Source of the DNA: DAMCAP01 sp032059445
GTDB taxonomy: Bacteria > Bacillota > Clostridia > Oscillospirales > Ruminococcaceae
Assembly (NCBI GenBank): GCA_032059445.1
Contig: DAMCAP010000006.1
Location: forward strand, 46,746-110,745
Length of the DNA: 64,000 nt
Direction of reading: 5' to 3'
Shown here: positions 52,945 to 60,900 of the stretch, piece after piece
Layout of the letters: the number at the start of each line of letters is the position of its first letter
Position numbering within the stretch: the first letter of the stretch is position 1
The notes under the pieces: model-generated
Database searches by the model: none
What the model saw: the letters and a program-made list of their open reading frames with translations, nothing else
Told to the model about the DNA's origin: nothing
Position numbers and translations under genes: made by a program

Positions 52945-54230
52945 TGGATGAATTAATCACCAATATTTTGCGCGGTGGTATTACAGCAGTGATGAATGTG
53001 CTACTGCTCTTTACCTTAGCTCAGCCGAAGTATGGGAAACTGGTCACTATAGTTACGGCAAGCTTGGTATTTTTGCTGGATTTGCTCACGAGTATTGTTT
53101 TTTACAACGCAGGCAATCTAACCGCTTTGGCGCAATTTGATGTAATTTTTTTATTGCTTGTGGGGGTGCTCCTAAAGCCTCTGATGCGTGATAGCCTCAT
53201 GCAGTGGTGCTTTACTTATCTGACCGCAGCAAATATTTATGCGATTGTGGTGGTGATCAGCTATCACTTATGCGATTTTTTCCCTTACCCCCACTACGCC
53301 AACTCCTATTTACGGCTTGCGCTTTACTGCTTGCTTATCCTGCTGTTTCAGTGGTATCTAAAGCCTTTGTATCAGCGTGTAGCAGATAATTGGTCAGCAT
53401 TCTTTATACTTGCGATCAGTATTTTCTTAAATTTTGCTTACTATTTTGTTTGTACCGAGGATGTTGAGCAGACACTTACGGATGCTATGTGGCCGATGCT
53501 GCTGTTGATCGGGCTGACAATAGCGGTCTACGGTACAGTGTTTTTCTTCTTGAAAAAGACCTTGCAGGAATATGCCCTGCGTGAGGAAAATCTAAAGATG
53601 AAAAACGATGCCCAGCTCTTGCAGGTATCCGCCAACTCTATGGCACAGCGGTTAACTTTTATGGAAGAAGTTGCGCGGCAAAACAGTCGTGCTGCTCATG
53701 ACCGACGTCATTTTAACAATATGCTGCTGGAGCTTATCGAGCAAGGAGAAAGCGGTGAAGCAGCTGCTCTTCTAAAAAAGCAGAATCAAGTTAGCCCCAA
53801 AATATGCAAAGTATACTGCGAAAATACCCTGATCAATGCAGCAGTCTGTCATTATGTAGCACTCGCAGAGCAGAATGGCATTAAATCAGAGCTTGACTTG
53901 GATATCCCCAGTGATATAGCGCTTGATTCCCTAGAGCTTGCTATGGTGATCTCCAACCTGATGGAAAATGCCATACAAGCCTGCAATCGTCTTACTGTAG
54001 AAGCTGAGAAACATATCGATTTTACTTGTCACAATGCGGGGCGACTGCTTTTGGAGATAGAAAACACCTGTGATGAGACTACCGCACTTGATCAAAGCAA
54101 TTTACCGAGGGCCACTGAAAAAGGCCATGGGATTGGAAGTAAAAGCGTGCTAGCCTTTACAAAAAAATACGAGGGGGAGATTATCTACGGCGTTGACAAG
54201 GGGATTTTTCGGGTGCGTCTTTTGGTTTAG
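52944..54230 (+). CDS. GHKL sensor histidine kinase, AgrC-like (second system)
   Basis: 428 residues. Six or seven membrane helices occupy about 1-205, then a coiled stretch, the phospho-acceptor box AAHDRRHFNNMLLEL near 255, N-box VISNLMENAIQACN near 335 and G-box GHGIGSKSV near 395. It has the same overall build as the kinase at 27220-28563 with little sequence identity in the sensor part, suggesting a different signal. It is translationally coupled to its regulator. No AgrB/AgrD pair is visible around it. Confidence 0.93.
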   Translation: MDELITNILRGGITAVMNVLLLFTLAQPKYGKLVTIVTASLVFLLDLLTSIVFYNAGNLTALAQFDVIFLLLVGVLLKPLMRDSLMQWCFTYLTAANIYAIVVVISYHLCDFFPYPHYANSYLRLALYCLLILLFQWYLKPLYQRVADNWSAFFILAISIFLNFAYYFVCTEDVEQTLTDAMWPMLLLIGLTIAVYGTVFFFLKKTLQEYALREENLKMKNDAQLLQVSANSMAQRLTFMEEVARQNSRAAHDRRHFNNMLLELIEQGESGEAAALLKKQNQVSPKICKVYCENTLINAAVCHYVALAEQNGIKSELDLDIPSDIALDSLELAMVISNLMENAIQACNRLTVEAEKHIDFTCHNAGRLLLEIENTCDETTALDQSNLPRATEKGHGIGSKSVLAFTKKYEGEIIYGVDKGIFRVRLLV

Positions 54231-54269
54231 GGATACAAAAATTACTTACTAAATACAAAGTGAATATAT

Positions 54270-54303
54270 TTTTAAGTGTAAAAATGGGTCTTTTAAGTGT
54301 AAA
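54270..54303. promoter_or_regulatory. 13-bp direct repeat with 21-bp period, candidate LytTR site
   Basis: TTTTAAGTGTAAA occurs at 54270-54282 and again, identical, at 54291-54303. On the opposite strand the core reads ACACTTAAA, close to the AgrA-type ACAGTTAAG consensus. The spacing is the same as in the first locus. A TATTAT -10 (54329-54334) lies downstream, before the gene at 54389. The second copy is also inside a terminator hairpin. Confidence 0.6.
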
Positions 54304-54325
54304 GACCCATTTTTTCTATTTTATT
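54282..54325 (+). terminator. Terminator after the second kinase
   Basis: AAATGGGTCTTT (54282-54293) pairs with AAAGACCCATTT (54301-54312), loop TAAGTGT, followed by TTTTCTATTTTATT. It overlaps the candidate regulator site. Confidence 0.8.
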
Positions 54326-54388
54326 AGGTATTATATGGTCGGAAAATGCAGAAATATATAGAAGATTCATACATAGGAGCGTGATAGC

Positions 54389-54604
54389 ATGAATAACCGC
54401 AGGCAGGAGGATCTTCCTCTTTCTGCCCCCAATGCTGCAGGAAACGTATGGCCAAAGCAGGTATGCCCAGCTTTTGAGCCTAGGGTAGATACTCCAGCCG
54501 GACTTAGGCAGTGCTGGTATTGCCGTTGTGCCGATTTTCATCTAAATAAGCCTCGCTCGCTGGATGTGGGCGTGTGCTATTGGCCAAAGAAAGTAATGGA
54601 TTAG
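54389..54604 (+). CDS. Small cysteine-rich protein (71 residues)
   Basis: Starts at ATG 54389 with AGGAGCG 8-12 bases upstream. There are five cysteines: C-P-A-F, then C-W-Y-C-R-C-A-D-F near residue 42 and V-C-Y-W-P near 63. The C-x2-C...C pattern suggests a metal or iron-sulfur site, or disulfides. It has no signal peptide and no membrane helix. I do not recognise the family. It lies just downstream of the 21-bp direct repeat and ahead of a membrane peptide and the giant surface protein, matching the position of the small gene at 29494 in the first locus. Confidence 0.65.
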   Translation: MNNRRQEDLPLSAPNAAGNVWPKQVCPAFEPRVDTPAGLRQCWYCRCADFHLNKPRSLDVGVCYWPKKVMD

Positions 54605-54628
54605 CAGTGCAACGGCACGAGGTTTGAA

Positions 54629-54811
54629 ATGCTAAATAAACTGTGCGCATTTTTTATAGCAATGGCTTCTTCTGCTCTTGCAGGCCACATAATCGTCCCA
54701 CATGTCCTGTTGGAAAGAGGATATTGGGCGATAGGCGGGGAGTATTTTATCATTGCGCTGGTGGGGATTTTGGTCTATGGGCTAATGAGGCGCCTTCTGT
54801 TTTGCCTCTAG
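54629..54811 (+). CDS. Small membrane protein (60 residues)
   Basis: Starts at ATG 54629 with GAGG about nine bases upstream. Two helices (CAFFIAMASSALAGHIIV and YFIIALVGILVYGLMRRLLF). The N-terminus could also be read as a signal-peptide-like hydrophobic stretch ending in A-L-A-G. It lies 24 bases after the cysteine-rich gene, so the two are probably one transcript. A pheromone precursor would normally be shorter and carry a charged C-terminal tail, which this lacks. Function unknown. Confidence 0.55.
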   Translation: MLNKLCAFFIAMASSALAGHIIVPHVLLERGYWAIGGEYFIIALVGILVYGLMRRLLFCL

Positions 54812-54985
54812 CGTAATCATTCAGGGATCTGTCACAACGGTAATGCATATGGGGCAGCTACTAACTTTTTGATCTGAGCTTCATCAACAACTGACTCTGA
54901 AGAATCGAGAGTTAAACATGATTTTACCGCACAGATGGGAAGAAGCAAGAATACGATAAGCTAAAATAAATTAAGGAGAGGGAAA

Positions 54986-57900
54986 ATGAAAAAAAGACTG
55001 ATTAGTATGCTTTTGGTATTGTGTATGGTGTTTAGCACAATGCCACCAGCGGCTTTTGCAACGGAAGCAGGGGCACTCATAAACACAAGCAGCAGTGGGG
55101 TAGCCTGCGCAAATCACCAGGCACACGATGAAACCTGCGGCTACAAGGAAGCAGAGGCAGGTAACGCACCTTGTACACATACTTGTGAGCTCTGCAAGGG
55201 AGAAAAGGCCTGTACCTGCGACCCTAAGGTGGAGGGTGACGGTGAGCACACCGCTAAGGACTGCTCGCTGTATACAGCACCAAAGAATGGGTGCATCTGT
55301 AAAGTGAAGTGCATCCCTGCACCCGAATGCACCTGCGAACCGGTAAACAGCGGTAATCCGGTACACGGTGAGGATTGCCCCTTGAGTAATCCCGAGAGTG
55401 CAATAGAGGTCATTAACCCCGATTGCCCTGTATGCGGCGCAGTAGATGCCGACCTTGCCTTGTGTGGAGGAGCGGCTGACGCAGTGATAAAACCTGTGAC
55501 CTTGGGGGCAACTACGCCGAGAGCAAGCCTACTGGACTTGACAAGTGGCTCACTTTCGTATCTTGATATAAACGGTGATACAGTAGACAAAGACCCAACT
55601 CGTGACAATATTACCGACAGCGGTGAGGGTTGGAGCTGGTATAAAACCGCTGCAGACGAATATAGCGCAAACACACTTGTGCTTTCTGGTGCTACGATAC
55701 AAGGCGCCGATGCCACAGATAACCCATCTTACGCAATTAAGCTGCCCGATGGTGCAAGAATTACACTTGTTGATGGCACAGTCAATACCATCACAAGCGG
55801 GACTACAATGAAGTATAATCCCTTTACAAATACACAAAGCATCGGCATATATGGCGATGGTGGGCTGACCATAGATGGTACCGGCAGCTTAAACGTCACC
55901 GCAGGCGATGCAGGTGATGGAAGCTATGCAATTATGGCGGAAGGCATCGTGATAGAAAGCGGCACAGTCACGGCAGCCGCTGGCGAAGCCCTTAATTATG
56001 GCAGCTATGGCATTTGGGCAAACTCCATCACCATCTCAGGTGGTGCAGGTACAGCCTCTAGCAAAACAGCAACGGGGAAAGCTCGTGCATATGCATTCCA
56101 TAAAGAGCCAACCCTCCAAAACAATATTGCAATTACTGGCGACTGGAGCCACAAAACCGCTAGCTGGTCCGGGGCTGTTAATGATAAGATGTGGGACGGC
56201 ACCAGTGCCCTCTATTTCGATGGAGGCAGTGGTACATCAGCTGACCCATACCAGATCCGTACTCCCGCACAGCTTGCGCTGCTGGCCGATATTGTAAACG
56301 ACTATAAGTGGAGCAACGGTACTGGCGGAAGCGGTGGAGTATATCAGGGTAACGACATGGCAAATCGTGTGGTTATTGAGGGCGGGGCTCCACAAGCCTA
56401 CCTCACACTGCGTCAAGCGCACTATAAGCTGACAGAGGATATCGCGCTCAACGACACCTCAAATTGGGAAAGCTGGGATAGTACTGCGCCAGCCAATCGC
56501 TGGAAGCCCATTGGTACCAGTGTAAGGATGGGTCCCATTGGCAACGAAATAAAGTGCTTTATGGGTACCTTTGACGGCAATGGCAAGACTGTAAGCGGAC
56601 TATATTTTAATGACCAAACAGATGCGACTTGGGACGGTACCGTGGGGGGAAATAAGGTCGGTCTATTTGGGACGATGCTTCGTGGTAGCACAGTAAATAA
56701 CGTGATCGTTGCAGAGAGCTATATAAAGGGACATAGCAATGTGGGTGGCGTGGTAGGCGCCAGCGATGGCGGTGTGTTTAACAGCCGAAACAGTGCTACA
56801 GTAAACGGTAATACTTATATCGGCGGTATCGTGGGCTATAATAGTCGCTCGATACAATCCTGCCAAAATATCGGCCTCATCAGTGCGGATATCTATGGTG
56901 CGGGCGGTATCACGGGCTACAGCAACAACGATGTAAGCCTCTGTATCTCGCCCAAAGGCTTGGTCAAGGATGCCACTGGGGATATAGGCAGACAAGCTAA
57001 GCCAGCGGATGATTATTACTACCTTGGTCATATTATTGGTCATAGCGACTCCTCCGTCAACAACGTCAACCACATCAACAACAGCAGTGACAGCATAAGA
57101 GCCGGTGTTACCATCTCGCCCAAAGCGTGGATCTGCGAGAGCTCCGGTGGTGAAAAAACCTTTGCCGCAGTGGTAGAAGGCGACAGCAGCAACTCCGTTA
57201 CCTGGTCGCTGATGAGCAGCGATGACAAGGTGTCAATCGATGCCGATACTGGTAAAGCAACTGTGGCAACGGGTGCAATCAAGGGCAAATGCTATACCGT
57301 CAAAGCCGTGTCAACGGCAGACCCAAGCAAATTTGGTATCACCTCTATTATGATTGGCGGTGAAACCTGGGACGGTACTTGCGCCCTTTATTTTGACGGG
57401 GGCAGCGGTACGGCGGCCGACCCGTATCAGATCCGCACGCCACAGCAGCTTTATCTGCTTTCGGCAGTAATAGGACAGTATGATTTTAGAGACCGGCGCG
57501 GAGTCAAGGACTATACAGGCAGCACACGCACAGTAGTTGCAGATCAGCCTGCTCAGACCAATGAGTATCTGTCAAAGGCATCGTATAAGCTGACTGCGGA
57601 TATTATCCTAAACGATGCCTCGACCGCCAATGCTTGGATGCCCATGGGCCGCAATGAGCCAAATGGGCGCCAGATACCATTTAAGGGGAGTTTCGACGGA
57701 GATAATCACACCGTCTATGGTGTATCCTTCGTCCAGCCATATTTTATCGGTGCTGTAGGGCTGTTTAGCAATACATCTACAGAAGCCATCATCAAAAATC
57801 TCACAATAGGCAGCGGATATCTCCACAGCAGGCAATACGTTGGTGGCATAGCGGGATTTAACCAAGGCACTATAGAAAACTGCGTCAATATGGCTACGGT

Positions 57901-60900
57901 AATCAGTACAACAAGCTACGCCGGAGGGGTGACGGGCGCAAACAACGGTACGTTGAAAAACTGTCATAACACCGGTGCGATCAGCGGTATTTCTGTAATA
58001 GGCGGCATAGTTGGCGGAAACAGCGGCAGGGTGGAAAACTGCACAAATATCAGCAACCTAAGTGGGACCGAACATTCGATCGGGGGAATTGTAGGGCTCA
58101 ATTACTATAATTCCTCAACGCGCCAAAGTGGTACGGTGATTAAGTGCACCTCCCCCAAGGGTTTGGTGCCCCATGCCACTGGAGATACTGGCGCGTATAT
58201 GTGGCCCGGGCGTTTCGTCTACTACCGTGGTCATATCATCGGTAACGGAGATGACGGATCTGGCAGCAACAATAGCAGCGGAAACGTTGCAAACGGTCTA
58301 TCGATTTCACCCGATAGTTGGACATGCTCTACCCCTAGCAGTAAGGTCTTTACCGCCACTGTAAATAACGGCACTGGCGATCAAAGCGTCACCTGGTCAA
58401 TCTTAAACGGTGACGGTAGTATTTCTATTGACCAAGACGGCAAAGTTACCGTCACAAACTGTGATTGGGATGGCAAAAGCTATACCATTACGGCCACATC
58501 CACCTCAGACAGCAATAAATATGCTACAGCCAGTGTAATCATCAGCATGCCCACTCCAACCGCACCGGCCATTACCACCACCAGCCTGCCAAACGGTATG
58601 GTCGGCACAGCATACAATCAAACTCTAGCAGCGACCGGCTACCCTGCGCCAGCGTGGAGTATAAGTGAAGGTAGCCTACCCCCAGGGCTTAGTCTAAATG
58701 GAACTACTGGCGCAATCACAGGCACGCCCACGGCATCGGGTACATATACCTTTACCGTAAAAGCGGCAAACAATTTAGGCGAAGATACAAAATCCCTATC
58801 CATTACCGTGACATCACCCATTACGGCAATTAGTATCTCTCCTAAAGTGGCAACGGTCAAAAAGACTAAGACCCAGCAGTTTACCGCCACTGTGACAGGC
58901 TCAGCTACCAATACCGTAACGTGGAGTGTAAGCGGCGGCAGCAACAGCAGCATCGATAGCGCAGGCTTGCTGACTGTAGGCGGGCGAGAGACCGCAAGCA
59001 CTCTGACCATAAAAGCAATCTCCACCCTAGACAGCGGCAAATCTGCCACAGCTACCGTTACGGTGACGGCAGCACCTAGAACCTTTACCGTAACCTTTGA
59101 CAGTGACGGCGGCAGCGCGGTAGCGGCAGTCGGTAACGTGGAGGAGGGTAGTGCCATCAAGCTGCCCAACCGACCCACGAAGGAAAATCACCGTTTTGAC
59201 GGTTGGTATACTGCCAAAATCGGCGGCAAGCAGTTCACCTCTGCAAGTGCTGTGATGGACAACATCACTGTATATGCTAGATGGACCAAATTGGTCACTG
59301 TATCTGGTATCGTGGTGGAGGAAGAGGGAGAAACACCGATTGTCGGTGCAACAGTCACCCTTTTACCAGCCTACGGATCTACGGCAGTTACTACAGGCGT
59401 AGACGGTAAGTTTAGCTTTACAGGCATCCCAGAGGATTACTTTACCGCAACTGCAGCTTTTGCAGACGACAGCAGCATCACGGTAAATGTCATCGGTGAC
59501 TATAACAATGTCAAAATTGTAAGACCAAAGCCCACAATAATGATCACAGGCCAACCACAGGATGCCTATATTATTAAAGGCATTGCAGGGCAAAGCGCAG
59601 TGTATCGAGTGGAGAGCAAGCGCACCCCCCATATCCCCGACAGCATCGCCTGTGAGTGGTGGTGGCTAAAGGGCAATACTCCAAGTGGCACTGCTCCCGA
59701 TGAAAAAATGGTCGGAAGCGGCAACCAAATGACCTTTAATGAAAGTAACGGAAATATTCCAGACAGAGGAAGCTACAAGCTCTATGCCCTAGCCTACACC
59801 AACGACGGTGTGCTGCTAGAAGCCTACTCTCGCGTGGCAACACTCAAAGTGGTAGGGGTAAATACCATTGCAGGTGTTGTAAAAAGGGAAAATAACCAAC
59901 CAGTGCAGGGTGCAACGGTCAAGCTAGAGCCTGTGGGAGCATGGCCTTATGGCAGTGTGGCTATGACGACAAGCCAAAACCCACAGATTACACTGAGTGA
60001 CGGAGCATACAGGTTTGAAACCGTACCAGACGGCAAATATAGGCTCATTATCACTCTGCCAAACGGCGGCAAGATTGAATACGGGCCTTATGACTTCCCA
60101 GGGCCCAATCCCACAGAGCCTGCCCAACCCATCGACCCCGGCATTGTGATCCCCGATGCGGCGGCGATTCGGATAAACAGTCAGCCACAGGATATAACGG
60201 TGAAAAACGGTACAGCAATCACTCTTGTAGTAAATGCAGCCGCTACCAATGGCACAGCGCTGCGCTATCAATGGTATCAAAGCACCAAGAATAGCAACAG
60301 TGGTGGCACTGCAATTGCTGGTGCAACCACAAAGGACTACAGCCCCGCAACAGCAGATAAGGGCACCAATTACTACTACTGCGTGGTGTCGGGCGGCAGC
60401 TTAGCGGCAATCACCACCCGAGTTGCCAAGGTATCGGTATATACCTATGGCACCATAGCAGGTACGGTACAGACCGACGCAAAACAGCCAATCGCAGGTG
60501 CAACGGTAGAGCTGATACAGATTACCAGCACTGACCCCAACCCTCCTGCAAGCTTTACTACCAGTACAAACCCACAAACCACCCTTATTGATGGCAAGTT
60601 TAAGTTTGAGGAAGTACCTGAGGGTAGCTACAAGCTTAAAATCACGCTGCCTGACGGAGAGATGTATGAGCAGCAGCCCATCAATGTACCTCTTGTAATC
60701 CCAAATATACCAGTTACACCTCCAGCGAAGCCTACTATAAACATATCTACCCAGCCCAAAAGCCTGACGGTTGCACTAAACGATACCGCACAGTTTAGCG
60801 TATCGGCAGGTGTATCAAACGGCGACACTGTAGTGTATCAGTGGTATAAAAACACTACAAGCAGTACAATCGGTGGCACAGTGATACATGGCGCTACTAA

